Notes: generated by a model from the sequence alone, not told the origin. Numbered from the stretch's first letter, positions 1 to 5,647 are shown. The stretch is DNA of 5,716 nt from Nitrososphaerota archaeon (GCA_011605715.1 JAAOZO010000051.1:1-5716); one strand, 5' to 3'. A program made the numbers and translations.

Positions 1-110
1 CCAGCGTTCTTGTCTACTCTCCACTCCCAGTATGACAACTTTGTTTCAAAGTCATCAAAAAACTTTCCTTCTTCAATGGCTTTAGCTCTTAAACTATTTT
101 TCTCGCTCAT
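1..110 (-). CDS. N-terminal part of an unrecognised protein, cut by the window edge
   Basis: An open frame begins at an ATG whose complement is at 108-110 and runs without a stop to the left edge, giving 36 complete codons. The visible protein starts MSEKNSLRAKAIEEGK and continues with an acidic and aromatic stretch containing FFDDF and YWEWR. No ATG, GTG or TTG lies in frame in the roughly 75 bases upstream, so this ATG is the likely start. It shows no signal peptide or membrane segment. The KFFDDFE stretch faintly recalls the start of MaoC-type acyl dehydratases, but this is too weak for a name. A TATA-like element sits at 141-150 on the same strand. The gene is divergent from the KaiC-like operon and shares its upstream region. 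Confidence 0.5.
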   Translation of the reverse strand, partial: MSEKNSLRAKAIEEGKFFDDFETKLSYWEWRVDKNA

Positions 111-140
111 AAAATTTACTCTAATGGTGAAAACTACAGT

Positions 141-150
141 TAAAAATATT
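141..150 (-). promoter_or_regulatory. Candidate TATA box for the left-edge minus-strand gene
   Basis: On the minus strand this reads AATATTTTTA, preceded by an A-rich stretch that could serve as a BRE. Its centre is about 35 bases before the ATG at 110, which would give a leader of roughly 10 bases. A second AT-rich candidate lies near 195-205, so the assignment is tentative. Confidence 0.35.
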
Positions 151-263
151 TTTGTTTCATTTACGAAACTTTTAAGTAAATAGTTTCTGAACTACTATAT
201 AAAATATAATAATATTTACAAACGACTTAAAGCAAAAAGTGAACAAGAAGAGTAAAAAAACGC

Positions 264-273
264 TTATATAATA
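264..273 (+). promoter_or_regulatory. TATA box of the KaiC-like operon
   Basis: TTATATAATA is preceded by a purine-rich stretch (AAAAAAACGC) that can serve as a BRE. Transcription would start near 294-296, leaving a leader of about 30 bases that contains the strong Shine-Dalgarno site at 311-318. This differs from the leaderless layout of the other genes here. Confidence 0.6.
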
Positions 274-310
274 GAAGAGCTCTAACAAATATACAAATAA
301 AAAATATTTC

Positions 311-320
311 GGAGGTGATC
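311..320 (+). promoter_or_regulatory. Perfect Shine-Dalgarno site that fixes the KaiC-like start
   Basis: GGAGGTGATC matches the full anti-Shine-Dalgarno sequence at the 16S rRNA 3' end. The core GGAGGTGA ends 5 bases before the ATG at 324. An in-frame GTG at 315 lies inside this site and cannot be the start, so the protein begins MSAGIER. Confidence 0.9.
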
Positions 321-323
321 CTT

Positions 324-1115
324 ATGAGTGCAGGAATAGAGAGAATAAAGACAGGAATCCCCGGTTTGGATGAGCTATTTTATGGAGGCATTCCAAAAAG
401 AAATATAGTACTCCTTTCTGGAGGGCCAGGAACAGGTAAAACTATCTTTAGCCAACAGTACTTATACTACGGACTACAGCAAAACGAACCAGGAGTTTTG
501 GTAACACTAGAGGAGCATCCTGTGCAAGTTAGAAGAAATATGTCAACATTTGGATGGGAAGTTAGGAAGTATGAAGAAAATGGAACCTTCGCCATTGTAG
601 ACGCCTTTACTGGAGGAATTGGAGAGTCTGCTAAGAGAGAAAAATATATTGTTAAAAGTGTCGATGAAGTAACAGAATTGGTAGATGTAATCAGGCAAGC
701 TATAAAAGATATAAGAGCTGAAAGGGTTGCTATAGACTCCGTCTCAACACTATACTTAACAAAGCCGGCAATGGCCAGAGGGGTTCTAATGCAACTAAAG
801 CGCGTCCTTTCAGGCCTAGGAACGACTGCATTGCTGGTTTCTCAGGTTAGCGTAACAGAAAGAGGCTTTGGAGGACCTGGAGTTGAACATGCTGTAGACG
901 GAATTCTAAGGCTTGACCTAGATGAGATAGAAGGAGAACTTATCAGGTCGCTCATCATATGGAAGATGCGAGGCACCAAGCATGATCTTCATAGAAGACC
1001 ATTCGAAATAACGGATAGAGGTATAGTGGTATACCCAAACAAAACTATAAGAACGAGGGGAGAGGCTATAAGGATTGTAGAACAAAGTAATCAGGGAGGT
1101 GAGGAAAATGAGTGA
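324..1115 (+). CDS. Single-domain KaiC/RecA-like ATPase
   Basis: A 263-residue archaeal KaiC-family P-loop ATPase, about the size of one KaiC domain and so not a double-domain clock KaiC. The N-terminus has the family signature TGIPGLDELFYGGIP (10-24). Walker A is GGPGTGKT (33-40). The paired glutamates that follow TL in KaiC proteins are E63-E64, and the Walker B-like strand ends VAIDS (135-139). A sensor-like LLVSQ lies at 170-174, and the WKMRGTKHD block (213-221) matches the KMRGT-H segment near the subunit interface in KaiC. No membrane segment is present, so it should be cytosolic and probably oligomeric. The next gene overlaps it by 8 bases and encodes an HTH protein of the type found beside archaeal KaiC genes, suggesting a sensory or regulatory pair. 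The signal and target cannot be read from the sequence. Start chosen from the Shine-Dalgarno site. Confidence 0.95.
   Translation: MSAGIERIKTGIPGLDELFYGGIPKRNIVLLSGGPGTGKTIFSQQYLYYGLQQNEPGVLVTLEEHPVQVRRNMSTFGWEVRKYEENGTFAIVDAFTGGIGESAKREKYIVKSVDEVTELVDVIRQAIKDIRAERVAIDSVSTLYLTKPAMARGVLMQLKRVLSGLGTTALLVSQVSVTERGFGGPGVEHAVDGILRLDLDEIEGELIRSLIIWKMRGTKHDLHRRPFEITDRGIVVYPNKTIRTRGEAIRIVEQSNQGGEENE
1095..1102 (+). promoter_or_regulatory. Shine-Dalgarno site of the HTH gene, inside the ATPase gene
   Basis: GGAGGTGA ends 5 bases before the ATG at 1108, the same spacing as in the first gene of the operon. A GTG at 1099 lies within the site and is therefore not the start. Confidence 0.88.
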
Positions 1116-1554
1116 AGTTCCTTTAAAACCAACTGGAAAAGAAGAGATAAAGAAACTTGAACTTTCATTGATACTGGGAACTCTCTTTAGACAGGATGTA
1201 CTTGAAAGCATACGCTCTGCAGAAGATAAAGTAACTTGGCTTGATTCGTTGATAGTTGCAGCAGGCTCACTAGCTAGAGAAAGAGCGGGAATTCCTACTA
1301 CTAAAATAGCAGAAGAGCTTGGGAGAACAGAATCAACAATAAGAAACCATTTAAGTGGGAGAACTGAGGCAGGCAAGATAGTAAAAGAAACCTACGAAAA
1401 GATGTTAAAAGGCGAAAAGTTAGAACTAACAATAGGCACTCAGGATGAAAAGTTAAAGCAGGAAAACGAAGAGCTAAAACAAAGAGTTGAGGAGCTTTCA
1501 AATAAATTAAGTAAGGTTAGGAATATGCTAGAACAACTACTAAATGAACTATAA
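1108..1554 (+). CDS. KaiC-associated HTH regulator with C-terminal coiled coil
   Basis: A 148-residue protein. Residues about 17-60 are largely helical and include WLDSLIVAAGSLARERAG (44-61). A helix-turn-helix follows, with IPTTKIAEELGRTESTIRNHL (roughly 62-82) giving the usual A-E-E-L-G and T-I-R-N-H-L pattern. From about 112 to the end it is a charged coiled coil with hydrophobic positions L116, L123, V127, L130, L134, V137, L141, L144 and L148, which suggests dimerisation. I recall a described family, TIGR03879 (near_KaiC_dom), of probable regulatory proteins encoded beside KaiC-like genes; the HTH portion and the position here fit it. The start overlaps the ATPase stop by 8 bases, so the two are almost certainly translated from one transcript. 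It probably binds DNA or relays the state of the ATPase; the target is unknown. Confidence 0.85.
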   Translation: MSEVPLKPTGKEEIKKLELSLILGTLFRQDVLESIRSAEDKVTWLDSLIVAAGSLARERAGIPTTKIAEELGRTESTIRNHLSGRTEAGKIVKETYEKMLKGEKLELTIGTQDEKLKQENEELKQRVEELSNKLSKVRNMLEQLLNEL

Positions 1555-1556
1555 GA

Positions 1557-1574
1557 TTTTTAATTTTTCTTTTT
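1557..1574 (+). terminator. T-rich archaeal terminator of the KaiC-like operon
   Basis: Immediately after the stop codon are two T tracts, five Ts at 1557-1561 and a ten-of-eleven T run at 1564-1574. There is no strong stem before them, as is usual for archaeal intrinsic termination. They lie in the 42-base gap between convergent genes. Confidence 0.65.
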
Positions 1575-1596
1575 AAGTGTTTAGCTTTGCTTTAAT

Positions 1597-2652
1597 TTAC
1601 ATTCTTTTTGGTCGTCTATCATTCGCTTTTGGTAAAGGAGGAAACTTCTTGTGAGGCTCCTTCTGGTACCAGTAAGCAACGCTAGAGTAGTCGTTTCCTT
1701 GATCGTTAGCATGACCATGTTCTATCGTTACTTTTATTGACTTTGTAAACCTTATTGGGTCTTCGATATGAAACCTGTACATGCTCCACTTTCCAGACCA
1801 CTCGTTTACATCGCCAGCCAAGGAAACACCATGGTAAGGCCCAGAATACTCACCAGAAGGAAAACCCCATGCAGATAAAAAGTAATCTTCAGTTCCTGTG
1901 CCATGAATACTTGGAGGCCACTTTTCTCCATCTACAAAGATCATATCATCGCCTTCTCCAAACCATGTGTAGTTTTGATGAAATGCATTAAAGTTATCAA
2001 CACTTAGAACACAACCAACATAATGCCCAACACCTTCAGCATAGAGTATTAGGTAGTTTTCATCTCCAGTTGTGTTTAGTTCTTCTCCCTCGTACTCTAT
2101 AGCTTTGCAAGGATTTTCTCTATTCCACCAAGCATGAAATCTTCCGTAGTTTTCTGGAATGCTTTCCCATTCTTCGTAATCAACATGAAAGTAAAAACTT
2201 CTAATTTCTATGTTGCTTTCGTTCTCTATCTCTATTCTAGCTTCCTTAGAGAAGGGCATAGGAAAGTAACAGTTCATTCCAGCGTTTAATCCTCGTCCTG
2301 GTCCTCTTATCATGCTAAGTGGAAGAGAAACGAAATGATTTGCAACTCCATGACCAACTCCAAAGAAGTCGCCTAAAGGAACTTCAACGCTTGGGTTTTC
2401 TTCTCCATCCCAGAACATCCTAAGGATAGTATCTCTCAGGTAGTATCTGTTTTCAGAATTAGCTGTAATCCAAATGTGTCTTATTATACCTGCGCCTTTT
2501 ATTTCAGCTATGTTTACTTTTTCCATTGATTTTATTGTAATGTAGTCTCGATTTCCACCTGTTCGATCGTACGAAGAAATTCTTTTAGTTTTTGAAAAAA
2601 TTATTCTTGGAAGCGATGACAAAGGACCACTCATATAGTTCATCTCGTTCAT
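1597..2652 (-). CDS. GH172 (DUF2961) family glycoside hydrolase-like protein
   Basis: A 351-residue protein covering the whole DUF2961 domain, now classed as glycoside hydrolase family GH172. The N-terminal half has SSYDRTGGNRDY (26-37), GAGIIRHIWIT (53-63) and PLGDFFGVGHG (92-102). The second half has the WFGEGDD block (230-236), GTGTEDYF (251-258), SGPYHGVSL (270-278), YRFHIEDPI (292-300) and SVAYWYQ (324-330), ending in the FPPLP tail typical of the family. From memory, the Bifidobacterium difructose dianhydride enzyme uses E270 and E291; E233 (in GEGD) and E255 (in GTEDYF) are 22 residues apart and are the natural counterparts. Known members act on fructofuranosides or D-arabinofuranosides and have a double jelly-roll fold. 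There is no signal peptide, so it should work inside the cell. The ATG at 2652 matches the start expected from the TATA box; Met4 and Met7 are alternatives. Confidence 0.93.
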   Translation of the reverse strand: MNEMNYMSGPLSSLPRIIFSKTKRISSYDRTGGNRDYITIKSMEKVNIAEIKGAGIIRHIWITANSENRYYLRDTILRMFWDGEENPSVEVPLGDFFGVGHGVANHFVSLPLSMIRGPGRGLNAGMNCYFPMPFSKEARIEIENESNIEIRSFYFHVDYEEWESIPENYGRFHAWWNRENPCKAIEYEGEELNTTGDENYLILYAEGVGHYVGCVLSVDNFNAFHQNYTWFGEGDDMIFVDGEKWPPSIHGTGTEDYFLSAWGFPSGEYSGPYHGVSLAGDVNEWSGKWSMYRFHIEDPIRFTKSIKVTIEHGHANDQGNDYSSVAYWYQKEPHKKFPPLPKANDRRPKRM

Positions 2653-2675
2653 AGCGAAAAACTTCCTTATCTTAA

Positions 2676-2683
2676 TTTATAAA
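2676..2683 (-). promoter_or_regulatory. TATA box of the GH172 gene (leaderless start)
   Basis: TTTATAAA is centred about 27 bases before the ATG at 2652, which places the transcription start at or next to the start codon. The box itself is symmetric, but an AAAAAAG purine stretch lies upstream only on the minus-strand side, supporting minus-strand transcription. Confidence 0.75.
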
Positions 2684-2737
2684 CTTTTTTAAGCATCTGC
2701 ATCTAGTTATGATCTAAGAATTCACTTAGTGGCGATA

Positions 2738-2765
2738 TAAGTTTAGTATTTCGAAATATAACTTA
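2738..2765. repeat. Imperfect inverted repeat, candidate operator
   Basis: The core TATTTCGAAATA (2747-2758) is a perfect 12-base palindrome. Outside it, TAAGTT (2738-2743) is the reverse complement of AACTTA (2760-2765), separated from the core by TAG on the left and one T on the right. There is no loop in the centre, so a dimeric protein site is likelier than an RNA hairpin. It lies about 55-90 bases upstream of the GH172 TATA box. Confidence 0.5.
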
Positions 2766-3109
2766 GTTGAAGCGAACTTAGAAAGAATTGGAATGTTAAA
2801 TTAATAGCTTTAAAGGAACTTAATTTCCATTTATCGTTGCATTTCTGAAGTTTTGGCTCATAGTAGTTATAGAACTCCTTTCTCTTAGATACTTTGCTTA
2901 ATTAGACTTCTTAAGCTTAACTTTAATCTTTCTCTCTATTTTTTTCTTTAAAAAATATCTGAATCGCAAAGAAAGACCAGTCTATCTTTTCAATGCAAAC
3001 TCAACAAGGAAGCTAAGTTTGTTTTACTAAAAGTAACAGAAACACAAGCATTGTAAAAAAAGGTACTTAAGGACGTCTTTTGTTCTTCTTCTTGCTTACT
3101 CAATTAAGC

Positions 3110-3119
3110 TTTAAATATT
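3110..3119 (+). promoter_or_regulatory. TATA box of the Gfo/Idh gene
   Basis: TTTAAATATT, preceded by AATTAAGC, lies about 33 bases before the ATG at 3148. Transcription should begin near 3140, giving a leader of only about 8 bases with no room for a Shine-Dalgarno site. Confidence 0.7.
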
Positions 3120-3125
3120 TCAGAA

Positions 3126-3136
3126 GTAAGACTTAC
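3126..3136. promoter_or_regulatory. Short palindrome between TATA box and start of the Gfo/Idh gene
   Basis: GTAAG-A-CTTAC is a perfect inverted repeat of five bases around a single central A. It lies just downstream of the TATA box and just before the predicted transcription start, a place where a repressor would block initiation. It is short enough to be chance. Confidence 0.3.
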
Positions 3137-3147
3137 AAGCGGCAAAA

Positions 3148-4332
3148 ATGTCCGACAAGATAAAGATAGCAATAGTTGGATGTGGAGGGATGGCCTCGTA
3201 TCATCTAAAGCAATATGGAGAAATAAAGAAAAAGGGAATTGTTGATTTTGAGATTGTTGCTGTATGCGACGTAGTGGAAGAAAGAATGAAAAACTTCTCT
3301 AAAACCATTGAAGAATTTCAAGGAACTAAGCCGATAGAAGTTCCAGACTCACGCAAGCTCTTGGAAATAAAAGACCTAGACGCTGTTGACATAGCAACTG
3401 ATCATCGGACACACCATATACTTTCTATTCCCTTTTTGAAAAAAGGAATTCATACTTTAGTAGAAAAGCCGCTAGCGATAACCATGAGAGCAGCTCACAA
3501 CATGATCGAAGCAGCAGAAGATGGAAAAGCTATACTTGCTGTTGCAGAAAATTATAGACGTAGCTTAAACAACAGGTCAATAGGATGGACAATACAAAAC
3601 GGACACATAGGGAAGCTTCAAATGATTTTCTTGGGAGGCGTTGGAGGTGCACCAAATTGGGGAAGAGATGCAGTCATAGCGGGAACTCCTTGGAGACATG
3701 AAAAACTATCTGCTGGAGCAGGGCCTGTTCTAGATAATGGAGTTCACGACACTGACCTATTTAGATATTTTGCTGGTGACGTAAGCGAAGCAATAGGAAT
3801 TACAAGAACTTTTGAAGGGGAGCGGTATCTCAGAGACGAAAGAGGAACTATACTAAGAAGTGTAAAGAATAGTGTTGAAGATGCTGGGTTTGCAATACTT
3901 AATCACGAAAATGGCTGTATTACACTTTGGGCTCCTGCATATTGGGCAGGACATGGAGAAGGATCTTCTTTTGGTAAGTGGCTATACGGAAACAAAGGTG
4001 TAATCAAGGAAGACAACATAGTACTTGATACTGGATTCAGAATGAACATAGCATCTTTCTTCTTACTAAACGCATCACAACAAGAAAGAGAGAAATATTT
4101 TCCACATGGTTTGTATGACTCAGTGGCAATTGAACTTTACGACTTCCTCACAGCAGTAAGAGATAAGAAAAAGCCAGAAACTGATGCTATTGAAGGTTAT
4201 AAAGCAATGGCAATATCTTACTCAGTTATAGAATCCTCTTATTTGAAGAAGCCTGTAAACGTAAAAGATGTTGAAGACCTAAAGATTGAGAACTACCAGA
4301 AGGAAATAAATGAAAAATTGGACATAAAGTAG
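3148..4332 (+). CDS. Gfo/Idh/MocA family NAD(P)-dependent oxidoreductase
   Basis: A 394-residue protein with the two-domain layout of the family. The N-terminal Rossmann fold has the dinucleotide motif VGCGGMA (10-16), an acidic residue ending strand two (D41), and the EKP motif (106-108) whose lysine contacts cofactor and substrate. ENYRR follows at 134-138. The C-terminal domain carries the catalytic-type block GPVLDNGVHDTDLFRYFAG (192-210), with D196 and H200 in the usual Asp and His positions. Members oxidise or reduce a hydroxyl of a sugar, inositol or similar polyol, and some relatives are NAD-dependent glycosidases, so the exact substrate cannot be given. No signal peptide is present and it should be cytosolic. 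It is transcribed away from the GH172 gene across a shared 495-base gap, which hints at a common sugar pathway. The ATG fits the TATA spacing. Confidence 0.95.
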   Translation: MSDKIKIAIVGCGGMASYHLKQYGEIKKKGIVDFEIVAVCDVVEERMKNFSKTIEEFQGTKPIEVPDSRKLLEIKDLDAVDIATDHRTHHILSIPFLKKGIHTLVEKPLAITMRAAHNMIEAAEDGKAILAVAENYRRSLNNRSIGWTIQNGHIGKLQMIFLGGVGGAPNWGRDAVIAGTPWRHEKLSAGAGPVLDNGVHDTDLFRYFAGDVSEAIGITRTFEGERYLRDERGTILRSVKNSVEDAGFAILNHENGCITLWAPAYWAGHGEGSSFGKWLYGNKGVIKEDNIVLDTGFRMNIASFFLLNASQQEREKYFPHGLYDSVAIELYDFLTAVRDKKKPETDAIEGYKAMAISYSVIESSYLKKPVNVKDVEDLKIENYQKEINEKLDIK

Positions 4333-4411
4333 CGCTAAACTAGTCGTAAAGGCTCTGAAAGAGAAAACCAGATGAATTTGTTTAACTTAAAGTGCTAATA
4401 GTAACATAAAA

Positions 4412-4420
4412 TATTTAAAT
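4412..4420 (+). promoter_or_regulatory. TATA box of the AlaX-phosphoesterase unit (leaderless start)
   Basis: TATTTAAAT follows an ACATAAAA stretch that can act as a BRE. It is about 28 bases before the ATG at 4445, so the transcript should begin at or within 2 bases of the start codon. The preceding gene ends at 4332, and this promoter separates the two units. Confidence 0.72.
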
Positions 4421-4444
4421 CCTACGTTCTTACAATTAAAAACC

Positions 4445-5167
4445 ATGACAAAGCTTCTGTACATGGACAACTCTTACTTAAAGGAGTTTGAGGCAGAAAT
4501 CGTAGAAGTTAGCAACGAGGAAATTGTTCTAGATCAAACTGCATTTTATCCAAGAGGCGGAGGGTTACCAGAAGATACAGGAGTAATACTCAAAGGAGAA
4601 GAGAAATACATAGTTGATCAAGTGAGAAAGGAAGGAGATAAGGTATTTCACCATGTAGCTAACTTAGGTTTAAGCACTGGCGATAAAGTAAGAGGAATAA
4701 TCGACTGGGAAAAGAGGTACACTATAATGAGAATGCATACAGGAATTCACGCGTTAGCATCAGTATTTAATAAAAAAACAGGCGCACTAATTACTGGAAA
4801 TCAGGTTGGCGTAGATAAGTCAAGACTAGATGTAAACATTGAAAAATTCGACAGAAAGTTAATTGAAGAAGTATTCTCGGAAACCAACCAAGAACTTGCT
4901 AAGGGTAGAAATGTAAAAATTTACTATTTACCAAGAGAAGAAGCTTTTAAGATTCCCGGAATAGTAAAACTTGCAGAAGCAATGCCACCAGATGTAGAAA
5001 AGTTGAGGATAGTTGAAATAGAAGGATTAGACATCCAAGCAGATGGCGGCCCACATGTTTCAAACACAAAAGAAGTTGGAGAACTTGTACTTAACAAGGT
5101 GGAAAACAAGGGTAAGAATAATAGGAGGGTTTACTTCACGTTAAAGCCGGAAAAGTTAATTCAATAA
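4445..5167 (+). CDS. alaXM: AlaX-M type tRNA editing hydrolase
   Basis: A 240-residue free-standing relative of the alanyl-tRNA synthetase editing domain. AlaX proteins hydrolyse Ser-tRNA(Ala) or Gly-tRNA(Ala) to prevent mistranslation. The N-terminal part has the glycine-rich FYPRGGGLPEDTG (34-46), which marks the medium-length AlaX-M class; the usual Gln before Pro is Leu here. The editing core has the HxxxH zinc motif at H98 and H102 (MHTGIH). The second zinc motif, normally Cys-x3-His in a CGGTH sequence, reads ADGGPH (199-204), so D200 replaces the Cys while H204 is kept, and Thr is replaced by Pro. The rest of the domain is intact and full length. It is leaderless by TATA spacing and is followed after 10 bases by the phosphoesterase gene, probably on the same transcript. 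Confidence 0.94.
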   Translation: MTKLLYMDNSYLKEFEAEIVEVSNEEIVLDQTAFYPRGGGLPEDTGVILKGEEKYIVDQVRKEGDKVFHHVANLGLSTGDKVRGIIDWEKRYTIMRMHTGIHALASVFNKKTGALITGNQVGVDKSRLDVNIEKFDRKLIEEVFSETNQELAKGRNVKIYYLPREEAFKIPGIVKLAEAMPPDVEKLRIVEIEGLDIQADGGPHVSNTKEVGELVLNKVENKGKNNRRVYFTLKPEKLIQ

Positions 5168-5177
5168 AAATAGTGAA

Positions 5178-5540
5178 ATGAGTCCAATATTTGTAGTTCA
5201 AGAGCACTGGGCAAGTCACCACCACTTTGACTTTAGGTTAGAAATGGATGGAGTCTTAAAATCTTGGGCAATACCAAAAGAAGTTCCTGTTGAACGTGGA
5301 GTAAAAAGATTGGCAATACAAGTTGAAGACCATGCATTGGAGTATGCAGATTTTGAAGGCGTAATTCCAGAAGGAGAATACGGAGCTGGAAAAGTTTTGA
5401 TTTGGGATAAAGGAACCTATGAGCTAGTTGAAAAATCTGAAAGTAAGATAAAATTTAAGTTGCTTGGAAAAAAGCTAAAAGGGATCTACCAACTAATAAA
5501 GTTTAAAGAAGATCAGTGGCTTTTAATGAAAACAGAATAG
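5178..5540 (+). CDS. Free-standing LigD-type 3'-phosphoesterase
   Basis: A 120-residue protein that is only the phosphoesterase domain of bacterial DNA ligase D, with no ligase or polymerase domain. Such enzymes are metal-dependent and trim 3'-terminal ribonucleosides and 3'-phosphates from primer ends; stand-alone archaeal versions are known from Korarchaeum and Methanosarcina. All six residues I recall as active in Pseudomonas LigD have matches here with the same local spacing: H10, H16, D18 and R20 (in QEHWASHHHFDFR), and H52 and Y56 (in VEDHALEY). FEGVIPEGEYGAG (59-71) is also typical. The start at 5178 lies 10 bases after the AlaX stop and has only a weak GTGA upstream, with no TATA box of its own visible, so it is probably expressed through the AlaX transcript. 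No Ku, ligase or polymerase gene is visible here. Confidence 0.95.
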   Translation: MSPIFVVQEHWASHHHFDFRLEMDGVLKSWAIPKEVPVERGVKRLAIQVEDHALEYADFEGVIPEGEYGAGKVLIWDKGTYELVEKSESKIKFKLLGKKLKGIYQLIKFKEDQWLLMKTE

Positions 5541-5588
5541 CGCACAAAAAATAGTAAGACTTGGATCACTATAAATTTCGAAAAACAA

Positions 5589-5598
5589 TTTTCTTCTT
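5589..5598 (+). terminator. Weak T-rich candidate terminator after the phosphoesterase gene
   Basis: TTTTCTTCTT lies about 50 bases after the stop codon with no clear stem. A second run of Ts at about 5636-5640 could serve instead. Confidence 0.3.
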
Positions 5599-5635
5599 AA
5601 GCCTTACTTTACCTTAATCGAAGAAAACCACAACC

Positions 5636-5647
5636 TTTTTATTTAAG
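5636..5647 (+). promoter_or_regulatory. Candidate TATA element for a right-edge gene
   Basis: TTTTTATTTAAG would direct a start near 5667, about 25 bases before the ATG at 5692. A second TATA-like site, TATAAATT at 5570-5577, lies further upstream, so the promoter choice is open. Confidence 0.3.

Larger units (their letters stand above)
2653..3147. other. Long gene-free gap between divergent GH172 and Gfo/Idh genes
   Basis: This 495-base stretch holds no ORF that looks coding on either strand and no tRNA-like element. It carries the GH172 promoter at its left end and the Gfo/Idh promoter at its right end, and between them the dyad at 2738-2765. The plus strand is pyrimidine-rich across about 2867-2950, ending in a CTCTCTATTTTTTTCTTT run (2931-2948). 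A perfect TTAAGCTTAA palindrome is at 2911-2920. The length is unusual next to the short gaps elsewhere here and leaves room for regulatory sites or an untranslated RNA; neither is proven. Confidence 0.6.

Noticed and set aside
918..1376. Minus-strand ORF of 152 codons opposite the ATPase and HTH genes
   Set aside because: It is the antisense shadow of two well-supported plus-strand genes and its translation is low-complexity and Ser/Leu-rich.
1301..1501. Minus-strand ORF of 66 codons, Leu/Phe-rich and membrane-like
   Set aside because: It is antisense to the HTH and coiled-coil coding region; its hydrophobicity comes from reading Lys/Glu codons backwards.
1755..1991. Plus-strand ORF of 78 codons opposite the GH172 gene
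   Set aside because: The GH172 frame has conserved family motifs through this stretch; the opposite frame has none.
2911..2920. TTAAGCTTAA perfect palindrome
   Set aside because: Ten-base AT-rich palindromes are expected by chance in this composition, and it is not positioned near either promoter.
2952..3056. An open frame of about 34 codons in the long gap, ending in TAA at 3054
   Set aside because: It has no ATG, GTG or TTG near its beginning, no Shine-Dalgarno site, and its translation resembles nothing I recognise; a chance open stretch is likelier than a gene remnant.
4924..5109. Minus-strand ORF of 61 codons opposite the AlaX gene
   Set aside because: It is antisense to the second zinc-motif region of AlaX and has no features of its own.
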